DNA of 64,000 nt, from the NCBI RefSeq assembly GCF_052324685.1, contig NC_135211.1, positions 9,951,914-10,015,913 of the forward strand, given 5' to 3'. Under the pieces are notes generated by a model. That model saw only the letters and a list, made by a program, of their open reading frames with translations. It was not told the origin of the DNA and ran no database searches. Shown here in pieces: positions 45,334-58,060 of the stretch. The stretch is from Brachyhypopomus gauderio (taxonomy: Eukaryota > Chordata > Actinopteri > Gymnotiformes > Hypopomidae). The number at the start of each line of letters is the position of its first letter. Within the stretch, counting starts at the first letter, position 1. The position numbers and the translations under genes were made by a program.

Positions 45334-45440
45334 CGTCATTTTGAACAAGAGAAACTTCCGTTCAGCACCTTATCATCTTTCCTGTGTCCAGTGCGACTGC
45401 ACTGTTGTCACCTACAAATCGAAAGTATTCCATGGACTGC
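45334..45440 (+). repeat. Stray copy of the ARF4 5' flank
   Basis: The segment aligns with 43,365-43,490 (CGTCATTTTGAACA, then TGTCACCTACAAATCGAAAG, TATTCCA), with a deletion and scattered changes. No ARF coding sequence follows, so it is the remaining left edge of a third tandem copy. Confidence 0.75.
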
Positions 45441-45792
45441 TAGTAGTCTGGATATTGTATCAAGTCAGTAGGATTAACAAACCTATAAAATAAGCAGTGT
45501 TTCAATTACAATACAACCATGGCTAAAACATCTGACGGACACCACAACGAACAAGTAATCTAAACATTAAAATGATTTCTAAAGCAGAAATGGGGTAATG
45601 TAACGATTTCATGTGTGAAGTCTTCTGGAATGAATGACTCAGATGGGAAACGTCAGAGTTCTGGTGTAGGCCTACAACCAAAGAATTCAGTGACAAGTTC
45701 AGGCTTTACCTGTTTTGTTAACAGTTGTAAAGACTTTACTGTAAGGAAAGATTAACAATTGACTGAATACCCATGTGCAGTGATCAGAAGTA

Positions 45793-46265
45793 GGGGTGCA
45801 CCGAATATTCTGCAACCGAAAATATTCGGCCGAATAAGTGAAAAGGCCGAATAATTTATACTGAAAACGTAGTTTTTAATGACGATGTAGACGTGAACCA
45901 GAGAGGAAATTGTACTGCTTAGCTCCGGGGCCAGAGCTAAATGCTCTAATTTTAACACACCGACTTAACACGTTATATTTACACAGCGAGTCTCATCAGA
46001 GCAGTCAACGTTTCCCGGTTATTATTCATTAAGCTATACTTGAAACTGTATAAACAAGCTAAACATAAGTAAAGAAAACAGAACAGACACACGGTGTTCT
46101 CTCGTTTCGAGTTCACGCATACTGCTTAAAGAACCGCAAACCCCAATTATACAAGATTATACAAGGATGGCCATTTGCAGACATTGTTCAGGTGTTATGA
46201 AAATCTGAGCTGCCCATCGAGCTGTGCTACCTAGTACTACTGCGCATGCGCATGTGACCTCACTG
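45793..46265. mobile_element. hAT-type element fragment
   Basis: It starts with TAGGGGTGCACCGAATATTC, a typical fish hAT end. CCGAATA words are repeated just inside, and a GCATGCGCATGTGACCTCA stretch lies further in. No matching right end was found, so the right limit is approximate. Confidence 0.5.
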
Positions 46266-46317
46266 ATTATCATCAGTGTAAGCTTGGGCAAATATCAATT
46301 TTAAAATCATGCTACAT

Positions 46318-46650
46318 TTAGGCGAATAAAGCACTTATATCATACAGGCTGAATCAGGATAACTATTTCTCAGGAATCTCCCATAATGCCAAAAGAGTTC
46401 CATTACTACATAAGATTATGAACCCTTAACTATCATCTCTTTAAGTCTGGACATATTTCACTGCACAATTTTCTTCATAAATCCATTTAAAAACCATAAT
46501 ATCTTTAGGCGAATTAAAGTGTTCATGTCATATTGGCAGAATATCTGTTTCTCAATAATTTCCCAATTCAAACAATTCCACCACTGTAACAGACAACTGT
46601 CAAGGTGCATTTGCATGTTGACAGGCTCTGAGATAGCACAAAATTTTTTC
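46318..46650. repeat. Diverged tandem duplication, about 190-bp unit
   Basis: TTTAGGCGAATAAAGCACTT at about 46,318 and TTTAGGCGAATTAAAGTGTT at about 46,505 start similar stretches (ATCATAC or GTCATAT, then TTTCTCARRAATYTCCCA). The copies are clearly related but worn. Confidence 0.5.
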
Positions 46651-46829
46651 CCTAATTTTATCAATCTTATCATTAAAGAATTTCATAAAATTTTTACTGC
46701 TACACTCTAGTGGGATTAGTGAATTGATTTGTTCATGGCTCCTCGTAAGGCTGGAAAGTTTTAAATAGGAGTCCTGAATTGTCTTTATGTTTTTCTATTA
46801 AGGCCGATAAGTATGAGGAATGTGGAATG

Positions 46830-46965
46830 TTTTCCCCTTACCTAGAATCAACAAAAGCTTTGACGCATTGCCGGGAACGAAGTTCTTCTCAACAGTGGAC
46901 TTGGACAGTGCTTACCATCAGGTTGCCATTCACGAACAGGATAATCACGTTACATCCCTGTCTAG
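46830..46965 (+). mobile_element. Ty3/gypsy reverse transcriptase fragment
   Basis: The reading FPLPRINKSFDALPGTKFFS then TVDLDSAYHQVAIHEQ is the conserved start of a Ty3/gypsy-type reverse transcriptase domain. Only about 40 codons remain, and the catalytic YxDD box is absent. No LTRs are visible nearby. Confidence 0.8.
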
Positions 46966-47281
46966 GCTATGGAACATAACAGGAAGAGGAGAGAAAAGGA
47001 AAACTATAAAGATTTTAATGCATGTGTAATGATGGTGAAATATCAAAGAAAAAGAAAATACAAAAAAATTCTGCCATGACTTCCAGGAAATAAGAGTGAA
47101 ACAAAAAGTATTGTTTCCCTCCCCTAAGTGGGAAGCATATAAAGAAACATACACAAAGTACTGATGAGCGAAATTGGAATGAGAACAAACAGAGTCATCA
47201 TCAGAGCCAATGAGAGCACCCCCCCCCCTCCCGTTGTTGTTAACCATTCCCTTTGTAATAAATCATGGGAATCATTTTTCT

Positions 47282-47440
47282 CCGTGTGATTCTCCACATA
47301 GACCAGCTTCAACACCATCTGTATAACATGCAAACACGTCCTCCACACAAAACAGCTTCAACATCTGTACATGCACACGCCCGCCACACATACCAGCTTC
47401 AGCATTAACTGTATGACATGCACACATGACCTCCACACCA
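47282..47440. repeat. Minisatellite, about 50-bp unit, three copies
   Basis: Three imperfect copies contain CTCCACA, ACCAGCTTCA and CTGTA-ACATGCA words. On the minus strand the array stays open and gives a cysteine-containing reading, but it has no family resemblance. Confidence 0.7.
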
Positions 47441-50095
47441 GATTCTGTACCATTAACATGGCTCAGACTCTGGCCACTCTGAAGAACCACATGTTGCTAG
47501 GAGGAAAGGAAGAATCAATGCAATCAACATAAAAGAACCGTAAAATAAACACGTTATGAAATGTAGAACATTTGGCTTTTGTACATGTATTTTCTACATT
47601 TTACACTCCTGCAGTACTTGCAAAAATCATTTGTGTAAGCTAAAGAGGGAGTGTTCAAAATATAGATTTTTAAGTCTTCAATTTAAACTATGACATCATG
47701 AAATTTACAATCAGTAACATTAACCAAAATTATAGTTATTATCTGTCTGGTTACTGGTTTAAGGCTATTTTGATATTTGGTTTTCTAAAAACACAATAAA
47801 AGTTATGTAAAATATGAAAAATTAAATTTCAATTGAATTATGACCTACAAACAATATTTCATTATAAACTCATTTTTTGGAAAAGGAAGTTTAAAATTTG
47901 CCATTAATCAACTGTAAGGACCGAAGCCATACTGCTAAGAAGTTACAAAAAGTATGTAAGGGTTCAAAGTTTAAAATAAAAATAATTCTCTTAATAATCT
48001 ATAGTTTGCAGAATGCTTTTATTTTTGACATATTTATCATCTTAATGCCAATGTCTACAAAATACATAGGTGGGACAGGCTAGGGTCACTGCAGTTTATT
48101 ACAGTATTGTGGCAGAACATTGAGTGCGTTTACATTCATTTAAAAATCAGAATTTCAGAATATCTGATTGTCAGTTAATCTGATACAGACGTTTATACAC
48201 GCACTTAATAATTATAAAAATTATAATATCAATAATAAAATCCTCAGGTTTATATGAGTAGTCATAATAGTTTGCAACCAGCCAATAATCTCTCAGAATG
48301 ACAAACTTTAAACTTCCCATTTATAAACCCACTTTACCAACAAACAGGAATTTTGCTGTTTGTGGTTTCCAATAGTGCACAATTAAAATGTTTCATTTCC
48401 TACAGCATGTATTGCTTTTAATTCTACTACTACATTTCTACTACTAACTGGTTATGTTTGCATGCATGTGCACAGTGAAAAAACAAAGAAATAGTATCCA
48501 TGCACTGAGAAAACAGGCTACTGAGCCAAAATTTACCTGTATATAGGATTTCTTAATGAGTTCTAAGAAATTTGCCTACACCGTTTGACCACTTGAATAA
48601 TCAGATAACTGGCTAAACACTAGATTTGATAATGTGCATGTAAAGGCACTCATTGTTCCAGCACAGCAAACCCACAAATAGAACTCTCTGCCAAATAGAG
48701 CTAATCAAACTAAGCCTCACCTGTTGTCTCACATGAAGCAGTTTTGTCCAAAAGCATGTTGCCATAGTAACTAAGTAACCTTAAGATCACTTTTTGCGGA
48801 ACTAAAATTGTCCATCCCAATGAGCAAACACTGAAATAGCCCTGAGGTTCTGTACCCTGTTTGTCCATAACAGAAAAGTGTGTGTGTATACAGTCTCAAA
48901 CAGTAAAACACAATATACATGTTTTTCCAACCAGGTTTTGGCATTTATGTAGTAGCCGTAAGACAAAACCAACTGCCCCATACAGAAAAGTTAAAGTAAA
49001 GAACAAGTTCTTAAAACATCCATCTCAAAACAGGAAAAAAAAACAAACAATCAAAAAAAAAAACATATCCATACAATCCAAACATGTCTCCATCATGACC
49101 GTGACCCCATACTGTGATGCATTCAGTGTAACAATGTACATCTCACCACAAAATGATTATGAATATATAGACAGCTTTGATCTCTTCGGATTGCTTGTTG
49201 CCATCTCGAACGTCCGATCTTGGCTTCCCATAATCATTGTTCTTACTTTGTGCCATAAGGGTGGGAAAAGTCCAGTCTTTCAGCACTCACATGTGATCAT
49301 TCTAAGGAACTTGGAATGTTCATAAAAAATATAAAGTACCATTTATAAAAGGCACTACAGAAATGCTGTCAAAACACTTCAGTTACAAATACGTTTTTCA
49401 CTGAATATCACCTGCCGTCCTCAACACAATTAGTTTAAACTCCAATTTATTTAAACTTCAATATCTTAACATTCGCATCTGGACATTAATGGATTTTTTT
49501 TTAGGGCAAACAACTTTTAATCAAAGAAAAAAAAAGATTTTTATGAAGAAAATAATGGCACAGTGTGATGAACAGTCTAATTTTTCAACTCTGAAGTCTG
49601 TTCATGTCTGTACAGCAGGGGAAACACCGGTGTAGATAGAACTTTCTTAGACAAGACGATCTTTTAAATATAAAATTTTTTAAGATTGTGCATGAAACAA
49701 CCAAGACCATCTCAATTCACATAGTTTTCATGTTTAGAAAAATATAATTTATGTACAAAAACAAAGAAAACTCATTTAAATTATTTGCTATGACAATTCT
49801 ATCAAAGCATGATGGCTTACATGTGTTAGCATTAAAAAAAGAGAATAGACATACATTTAATCAATCTTCTCAGCAAGTTTGAACATACGGGGATGCTATA
49901 CTCTTCCAAACTGGAGAACAATCAAGTGGATGCTGCCTGACCTAATGTAAAGCACCATGCAAAGTAGAACAGTAGGAGACAAACTGCACCCCACTCCCAC
50001 TCTTAACAGAATGGCCACTTAAACTAAAACCCTGATGCAATAGACAACAGGCAGTATGTCTATGCCAAGTTTAACTTCTCCTTATAGCACCTTCC
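47441..50095. other. Unassigned; includes probable SP1 3' UTR
   Basis: I see no coding exon or transposon here. The part just left of 50,096 must include the SP1 3' UTR on the minus strand, but its end cannot be fixed. Plus-strand open frames such as 48,861-49,325 are lysine-rich AT-rich readings without family resemblance. Confidence 0.4.
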
Positions 50096-53000
50096 TTAAA
50101 AGCCATTAGTATTTAGGCTTATGGGGTGAAGATCTCCTATTTGCATTACATTAATACCACTGCTTGCTAAGCGTGCAATGCCTTCTGGTGATAATGTCTC
50201 CATGGTTATGAGAGTTTGCTGATCTGTCCTTGCCCCGCTAACAGAAGTGTGTTCAGGGTCGACCACAGTGGTAATGCTGCCATCGTTGGGGACGGAGGTC
50301 ACAGCACCGGCAGGGCCTTTCTTTTTGGTGTGTGTCTTGATGTGCTTTGAGAGATGGTCACTGCGCATGAAGCGTTTGGGACACTCGGGGCATGAGAACT
50401 TCTTTTCACCTGAAAATAATTACCAATAAATTGCTTATACTGGAGAAAGAGAAATCAAGCTAGTGTATTCTTTTTTAGTTTTCAATACAAAGAATGTGTC
50501 TCAGTTAAGGGCGTTTTTCACACTAGGTTTTTTCCAGACCCAGGACCACTTGCTCAATCAGTCTGGTCTACCTGAAGATGGCAGCCTGGAGTTCACTTCC
50601 TGCGTCCAGCACCACATATGGGGTTGCATGATTGTTTCTCTATTGCATCGCTTCCCTTTTCAAAATTCATGACGGCGAGGAAATTATTGCAGTGTATTTC
50701 GTTATTTCATGTCAGCTACCCATATGATAACGTGGAACTATCACTATTATGTATCAGTACATGATTACAAATCAATCGTTCTTTTATTGGAGTGGAGCAA
50801 AGTGACAGTAATAAGCTCACCTTCATGATGGGAGTGAGTCTACCAAGCGTACCAAATGCATCTTGTGATGTCCTACATGGCTAAAAACCCAAAAGAAGTT
50901 CCTTTGCACTTTTAGGTTACATGGTAAAATGCCATATATTCAGTAAAGAATAAATCACAATAAAAAGCACAGTTCTTCTCCAATTCGAGTGTTTGTATCC
51001 AAAGACAATAATATAAAGCCGTAAAGAGAAGAACCTAGTGCCTAACATCTAACAAACCTTCGTCCCACAAAAGTGACATGAAACTGAACACTCAAACCTC
51101 AGTTCGGATGAAATTCTTCTGTGTAAAAGCAAAACAGCAAAAAGCCCGTCCCTAAAAGGAGCTCAGAATTGGTCCTGGGTGTGGATTCATATATTTGTAA
51201 AGTGTGAAAATGCCCTAGACATCTACATAGCAAACAATCCCATAACAAATATAACAAAATGGGCAGCATATGCTATAATTGTGTTGTATTCATATGGTAC
51301 GAGGGCAGTCATGGTCTGGTGGTTAGGGAATTGGTCTTGTGACCAGAGGGTCGTGGGTTCGATTCCCAGACCTGAGGCCATGACTGAGGTACCCCTGAGC
51401 AAGGCCCTTAACCCTCAATTGCTCAAATGTAAGTTGCTCTGGATAAGGGCACATAAATGTAAATGTACAATTTGGTTCCAAATATTACAATACAAATGGT
51501 ACAATAGTTAAGAAATGCTTAGTACCGACACTCAGTACTGTGCACAAGCTTTGTGGAGGCTTGGAGAATGACAACTGCATTGATGTAGGAATTTAGCCTT
51601 GCATGATTAAAACCATGGCACAACCATTTGTATTTTTAAATAATAAAAACATGCATAGCTTCCTTCTTAATAAAATGCACTCTTTGCCTTTAAGAACATT
51701 ATAAGTATCCAAGGGGAGCTCCATCCTGCTGTGTTTTGAGAGAGATTAGGGTTGACAATGTGAGCTCTAAAGCCAAGTATACTCAACAATATTAATTACT
51801 AAAATATACATTGCTCTTTCAAGATATCAATTGCATCTAATATAGTTTTCATAGTGCACTTCTAACTTTTTTGTTCAATGGCAATTATTGGGTTAAAATT
51901 AGAAGAATCTCCACACAGGAGTACTTTACACATGCATTAAAATCACCTGTGTGTGTTCTCTTGTGCCTTTGCAGTTCATCAGAGCGAGTGAAGCGTTTTC
52001 CACAGTATGACCAGGTGCAGACAAAGGGTCTCTCTCCTGTGTGCCAACGCAGATGTGCTCTCAGATGCGAGGTCTTTCCATAAACCTTCCCACAACCAGA
52101 GATGTGGCAGATGTGCTGCTTCTTTTTATTTGGGTCACTGCTACAAATCACAAACACAGCATTTTAGATTGGATTTTAATCCAATTCAGGCACATTCTCC
52201 AACAAATTCATTTCAAACCTACATGTTGAACTACTTTAAAAAACACTTTAAACCAAGGGCTGTCAAATTAACACATTCATTTAAATTAAAATCACAGCAT
52301 ATAGAAAAATCTGCAGGTCTTAAAGCAGGCGTGCTTTAACCATACCGCCCTTCTCCATCTTTGCAGTAGGGGCAGGTACAGGCTTCTCTGCGTGTGCGTC
52401 GGCTCGGGGGTGTTGGACTGGTTTCCAAACTTTGATCCAAAACTGAGTCCTCCAGGGACTCATCCCCCATACCACCTTGCTCACCTAAAACAAATAATCA
52501 CCAAAAAATGATAAATGGTTTAAATAAACCATGCCCCAGTCCTGTAAAAGTTTTGTGTCAGCATCATAATATTACTATACACTTAAAACACAATAAATAA
52601 TGCTGAGAAACCTGTCTGGAGAAAATGTAAGTAAATTATTATGCAGTTGTGGTCATTTCTCGATATGGCACATGCATTCATAGTGCTATTTATCTGAAAT
52701 CTGAGCAAAAAAGTTCCCAAAAAAAAAGGTACGAGGTAACTGATACGGTCATGTGTCACCTGTGAGCTGGAATGAGTGCCATGGTATACAAACGAACCAA
52801 TAGCCAGATCGATTTCAGCTGTGTGTGCGCCAAATACGTATGTTGAGTGAGGGGGGGAAAGTCAGCTTTCTCTCCATTGCTTTCTCTCTCAATGCAAAGA
52901 AGCCATTAGACCTTAGCCTCCGCCACGGTTTGGTTATAAAAGAGACAAAAGCTGAGCATGGTTCAAGTTTTATTTAAAGCAGTTCTGTCCTTCACCCTGC

Positions 53001-56000
53001 ATTGCCACAGTCTAGCACTTTCATGCACATTCCATATAGCTACATAAACCTGCCTTAATTCACATTATACCTGCTCTGTGCACAACAGTGTTGCACTTCC
53101 CACTACACATGCAATAAACACTATGGGATACCATGACAACAAAGGCAAGAGAAACACCAGCTAAATGGAACCTTGCATATCAGTGTGTACCTCACTACAC
53201 CCGCACAGAACGTGAGGTCAGTCTGCAATTTTCACATGTGTACACAAGAACAAAAATTAATCCTTTGTTGTGTATTAATCTCTTTGTAGCTCCTAGTTAT
53301 GGCATTGGTTCTATCCAAATGAGACACCTGCTTGCAATTATGTGTAATGCACTTTTTATTTTGTACGCTATTAGATGGCTAAAATGCTGGTTTGAACAAA
53401 CATTACTTCATTTACTCATTCATATTAAACAAATTCCTTAATATAACTACCATATTTTCCAGACTATAAACCGCTACTTTTTTCCCCACGATTTGAACCA
53501 TGCAGCTTATGCTGAGGTGCGGCTTTTCTGTAGATTTTTTTCACCCGTCAGGGGGCAGAGCAGAAAGTGAATCAGGTGGAAGGTCAAAGTTGTAAATCAA
53601 AGAAGAAAGTGCTCAATTTTATTTAGCACATGCAAACAGCAGGCACGATGGAGAGATTTTTTCAAACCAACATGTGTTCCGAGTCCCCTCATTTGCACAA
53701 GCATAAAGACGCTACAGATGATATTTGGGAATTAGTGATTATAACTTAGGACAAAAGTAGTGCTCAATTAACTAACTAGATATTTAAACATAATACTGCC
53801 GTAATACTGCAAAGTCGTGGTCAGAGGTGAACTTCGGTATAGCAATTGTGTAGCAATAGCAATTTTATTTCAAATAATTAACACTCTTGAGCCATAGATA
53901 ATATAGATAATGCCGTCTGCTGATGGATAATTAAAGTCTAGCTATTATTTATGCATAGAAACGTAAATCGACAATATAATCTGTAGCGTCTTTATGTGCA
54001 GATAAACAAGGGGAAACGGAATTCGGCACAACACCATTCAGAAACTGATCAGTTCAGTTAAATGTAGGAATGAATGAATGAATGTTCGATTTATATGTGT
54101 ACAGTGAGTCCCCGCTTAACGATGTGGTTAGAGACTGAAAAGTCCCTCGTAAAGGAGTTTTCGTCATTAAGCGTGACCCTAGATTTAGATACTATTTGAT
54201 TGTAAATACAATATAGAAAAAACAAATGCGCTCGTGCGTGCGTACAGCGTGAGAAAGATCGCGTTTCCGAGATGGGCTGCGGTGGAGGCTGCGCTGCCTC
54301 AGCTTATCATACACAACACTCCACAGTGCTGCCACTGCTCCTCCACACACTACGCGGGGGGGAATAAATAAATAAATTTTTAAAAAGTCGGTCGTAACTC
54401 CGGTCTGTCCTCAACCAGACCCGTCGTTAAGCAGGGACTCACTGTATTCAGTTCAGTAGATATATGCGGCTTATAGCCTGGTGCGGCTTAAACAACATTT
54501 TCCATTTTTTTTTATAAACTTAGTAGGTGCAGCTTATATTGAGGTGCACTCTATAGTCCAGAAAATATGGTAGTAACTGTGCAATGGTTAGATTTAACTG
54601 GAAGAATGCAGTATTTCGCCTTGTGAATGAACAAATAGTTTAAAAGAGCTTCCTTCATTTTTAAACATTGGGTTCCATAAGCTTAATTAACAACTACTTA
54701 ATGGATGAATGACCCACTAACTATACAAGAGAAAATGCATGAAAGAAAATGTTCAATTATGTTGGTTCATCACTCAGAGCTGGATTCATCTTAGTCATAA
54801 AAATGTAGTATTTGTAGCTGATTGACTGGGCATGCAAACAGATTGGCTGTGGCTGTTTACCAATATGACACATGTAACTAATAAAATGGTTGACCAATAT
54901 GACATATGTAACTAATAAAATGGTTGATGAGTAGGTGAGTCTTTTTCTAAAGTGGCTGGTGAGTGCAAGTGACAGTGATAATCCCACTAAACTGCATAAA
55001 GCAGGAAACCACCCCCTGTGACAATGGCTTAATATGGAAGCTAATTCGATTTCCTTTGCGATTTAAAATGACAACCTCTTGTTTGTCCTCAGTTATACAG
55101 AATTCCAGTTCACAGAATATAAATGCATCGGCTCACCATTAAAGAAATTCTAAAACACGCAACATTTTCTCTCCATATGGATCAGACTAACCTGTAGAGT
55201 TGGCGATGGTGATAGGAACTCCCTGGAGCTGGTGCATCTGCAGCCCAGCAGTGCCCAGGTTGATGGTCTGAAGGCCCGGCAGCTGTACTGTGGCACCTGA
55301 TCCAGTTTGAGTCAGTGGAGGAACTGAATGAACTGGTGCCAGAGTAATTTGAGCACCAGATGTGCTCTGCAGCTGTACAGTCTGCCAGCTGACTTGACCA
55401 TTAGGGCCTACAGTGCGCAGGAGAATGGGGCTGTTGGGGATAGTCTGAATCTGCAAATTCTGCGAGCCATCCTGAGAAAGGGCGTGTGTTGCATACACCT
55501 GACCACTGGAAGCAATCATGCTCTGTGGAATGCCTTGCAGTGTAGGTGTTCCCTGAAGGAGCTGCTGAGGCTGAATAAGAATTTGCTGCTGACCGTTTCT
55601 GCCGTCAGACTGGACTGAAGCTCCTCCAGATGAGGTCTGCAGAGTGGCTCCTGTCACACTGTTGCTCTGGGTGGATATCCCACCACTATACGAGGCTGCA
55701 GACAGAGTTGTGGAAGTGGTGGAGTTACTGTGGCATTCAGATGGGGATGATAAAGCTGGTGTCTGTTGGGATTGGACTGACTGCTGATTGACATCTGTAG
55801 ATGCGCCAGATATGTCCTCAGATTTAACTCCATTAGTCCCGGTATTCAGTGGGAGAAGGGTGACATTTCCATTTAGTGATATAGGCATGTTGGCAAAGAA
55901 CTGTGTCTGATTAGGCAGCACAGTGTTTCCTAAAGCCAAGTTATGAAGTGGAATGGCCTGCTGAATGAGGCCGGGAACAGTCAGGATGTTGTTCGCTCCA

Positions 56001-56485
56001 GAACCTCGGTTGGATGTAGCTGCAATTAACTGTTGGCTACCACTGGGTGAGGACATGAGCTGAATCTGGCCTGCTCCTGCAGAAGAAGAATCTTGGGATG
56101 ACTGAGCAAACTGGAGCTGCTGTCCATCCACCGTCTGAAACTGAGGAATGACTTGATATTGGATATTGGGCATCACACCAGACAGCGCGGTAAGAACTTG
56201 CTGGCCCTGCAGGTTTGGGGATCCCATGCTCTGCCGCTGCGTCTCTGTGCCAAGTTGGTTTTTGTCTTGTGTTGCAGGGCCTGCTCTACCAGAGCTGCTA
56301 CCTGCCTGGGCATCAACAGGAATAATCTGCCAGCCACCGGTAGTGTGAGAGAGTTGAGGCTGGTTTATTTCAATACGATGGTGTTGATTCACGGTCTGTT
56401 GCTGCGGCTGCTCTGTTGGGTCGGTCTCATCTATCCGACTGCAGGTGGCTGCCAGCAGGGCTAAAGGTGACTGCTGCGGAGTGTC
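50096..56485 (-). CDS. sp1: SP1 transcription factor, four C-terminal coding exons (N-terminus missing)
   Basis: Exons on the minus strand in transcript order are 56485-55192, 52484-52346, 52140-51947 and 50409-50096. They join in frame to 646 residues plus stop. The first carries the conserved [13 protein letters not shown] motif and long Q/S/T-rich activation regions ([35 protein letters not shown]). The second carries the Btd box ([15 protein letters not shown]). The third encodes zinc fingers 1 and 2, and the last finger 3 ([21 protein letters not shown]). The C-terminus [17 protein letters not shown] is specific for SP1; SP3 and SP4 end differently. SP1 binds GC boxes in the nucleus and regulates many housekeeping promoters. 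The short N-terminal exon was not found and probably lies right of the window. Confidence 0.88.
50507..51214. mobile_element. TIR element, about 0.7 kb, in SP1 intron
   Basis: The left end GGGCGTTTTTCACACTAG and right end (minus strand) GGGCATTTTCACACTTTA form a terminal pair. A CCCAGGACCA word follows inside on both sides (near 50,538 and 51,170). TTAA precedes the left end and CTAG takes its place at the right, so a piggyBac-like TTAA target is possible but unproven. There is no coding content. It lies between the SP1 exons for finger 3 and fingers 1-2. Confidence 0.6.
51306..51469 (+). mobile_element. tRNA-derived SINE
   Basis: The head has an A-box-like TGGTCTGGTGGTTAGGGAA and a B box GGGTTCGATTCCC, about 45 bp apart. 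The body includes CCCCTGAGCAAGGCCCTTAA and CTGGATAAGGGC, and the tail is an AAATGT repeat. This is the layout of a common fish SINE transcribed by RNA polymerase III. It lies in an SP1 intron, antisense to the gene. Confidence 0.85.
53450..54570. mobile_element. TIR element of TA-target type carrying a nested MITE
   Basis: CCATATTTTCCAGACTATA on the left pairs with CCATATTTTCTGGACTATA (minus strand) on the right, and TA lies on both sides (53,448-53,449 and 54,571-54,572). Subterminal GCAGCTTATNNTGAGGTGC words also mirror each other. The total of 1.1 kb includes the 343-bp MITE at 54,102-54,444. No transposase remains. It lies in the SP1 intron between the Q-rich and Btd exons. Confidence 0.8.
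54102..54444. mobile_element. Pogo/Tigger-like MITE, 343 bp, nested
   Basis: The left end CAGTGAGTCCCCGCTTAACG and right end (minus strand) CAGTGAGTCCCTGCTTAACG differ at one base, and TA flanks both sides (54,100-54,101 and 54,445-54,446). The CAGTG start, TA target and AACG word fit the pogo/Tigger branch. It interrupts the older 53,450-54,570 element. Confidence 0.88.
54859..54926. repeat. 34-bp tandem duplication
   Basis: The unit ACCAATATGACACATGTAAC plus TAATAAAATGGTTG occurs twice with one substitution. Confidence 0.85.
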
Positions 56486-57639
56486 CTATAGGGGAAAATA
56501 ACCTCTGAAACATCACATCAAAATCACCATGTACAAGGAAAGTAGAATGAGAGCTGTTAAGATTCTCTCTCCTGTGCCCATTTTTATATTATACCACAAA
56601 CATTATATTGTATATAATACATTATACCTTTGCACATACGACTGCATATTTCGGCAAATAAATATTAAATAGCCATTACCATTTGTTGAAATAGTTATTG
56701 TTGAAAATGATAATTTATTACACTCCAACAATTCCAAAGGTAAAAACAAGAGTGTTTAGATATGGGATGGGTGCCATTTAACTATTGTACTATATTCCTG
56801 TATATTAGAAAATCAGTATTACAAATGCTTTTCATTATATATTTATAAATTGTCTAGGCTTACATTGGGACTGGGAAACTAGCCCCATTTATTAATTTCT
56901 TACAAAACCTGCATTGTATATTTAAAATAAGTTACTTGCATCATTGCAGGTACAGTTTTCCTAAAACTACAGAGGTCAATATCAAATGACACCAAACTAT
57001 CTGTATAATGTGAACATAACAGACATTTTAATCATAATTAAAATTTGTTATATTAAAGTAATATACCCATCAACCAAATATAACCAAGTGGATCAAATAC
57101 CATAGGAAACTGGGGGTTTTCTGAAGGTTTAGCTTCTTTTCCCCGCCCCTAAATGAACCGACCACTAATGTGCAGTACAAAGATGCTCAATGAAAACTAA
57201 GTGCTTGTGTAGACCGTATCCCTCCACCGAACAAGACATGAAGTTGCATCAACATTGCACAAATCATTTCTGCATTTATGACAAATCGACACGATAGTCC
57301 CCATAGTTACTACTGCCCATGTCTACATTGTAGGAAGGCTGTTGTATTCACCTCAGTGCTATGGGCATTTCCCACATCTATTCTACACTCAAAATACCCT
57401 TAAATGTTCTTGTAGCAGAAAGCCATTCTTTTCCTTTTTTAAATATTACCCCCTTTTCTCACAACGTTATCCTATCAAATGGTAAGAAGTACTTTTGCCG
57501 AAGCTACAAATTTGAAAAAACTTAATTTAAGGCCATTATCCAAACACTTGAATGCCAGTATGAGCTACCTGAAAGCGTCTGACAATACACGCTGCTGTCA
57601 AACTGCAAATAATAGCTATTCACTGACAACAGATATGTA

Positions 57640-58060
57640 GCCATCAATGAACATGACACCATCCAGGTCAACCGACCATCCACTCACCACCAGACTGGAA
57701 ATCACAAAAGGCCTAGAAACGTTTTTCCTAGAAAGTCACAGAGATGGCAACACTGCTGGCACGCTGGGCGATGCACTCTGGGAATGGCAACTGGTTGAGA
57801 ATAAACTCTTGGCTCTTACTACCGATAACGGCGCCAACACTGTAGCGGCCATCAAGCTTCTGCAATGGCCAGGGCTAAACAGTTTCAGTCAGTCAATGTG
57901 GCAGTTTTGAGTGGACAGTAAGGTCAAAGACAAAAATCACATCATGCTCGTCATGCCATCACTGGGCTTTTCCCGCAGCCAGCATGTGAAAAACCCATTT
58001 GACTTTTAGGATTTCTTTAACAGTCTGTTTGCAGAAAGGATCCATTTTTCTACAAGCCTA
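57640..58060 (+). mobile_element. hAT (ZBED-like) transposase fragment
   Basis: The frame at 57,647-57,910 includes NTAGTLGDALWEWQLVENKL then LALTTDNGANTVAAIKLL and WPGL. This matches the catalytic-core region of ZBED-type hAT transposases (the TTDNGANI block). Neither the N-terminal BED finger nor the C-terminal dimerisation block is in frame. It lies in an SP1 intron, antisense to the gene. Confidence 0.75.

Noticed and set aside
48861..49325. 154-codon plus-strand open frame
   Set aside because: The composition is AT-rich and lysine-rich, with no domain and no splice or promoter context.
51306..51380. Candidate tRNA gene (A and B boxes)
   Set aside because: There is no cloverleaf with paired acceptor stem, and the boxes are followed by a SINE body and tail.
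55328..56464. Plus-strand open frames across the SP1 exon
   Set aside because: They are antisense shadows of the long open SP1 exon.
57647..57910. Possible host ZBED gene
   Set aside because: Only the core block of a hAT transposase is present, with no BED finger or C-terminal domain. It is a transposon fragment.
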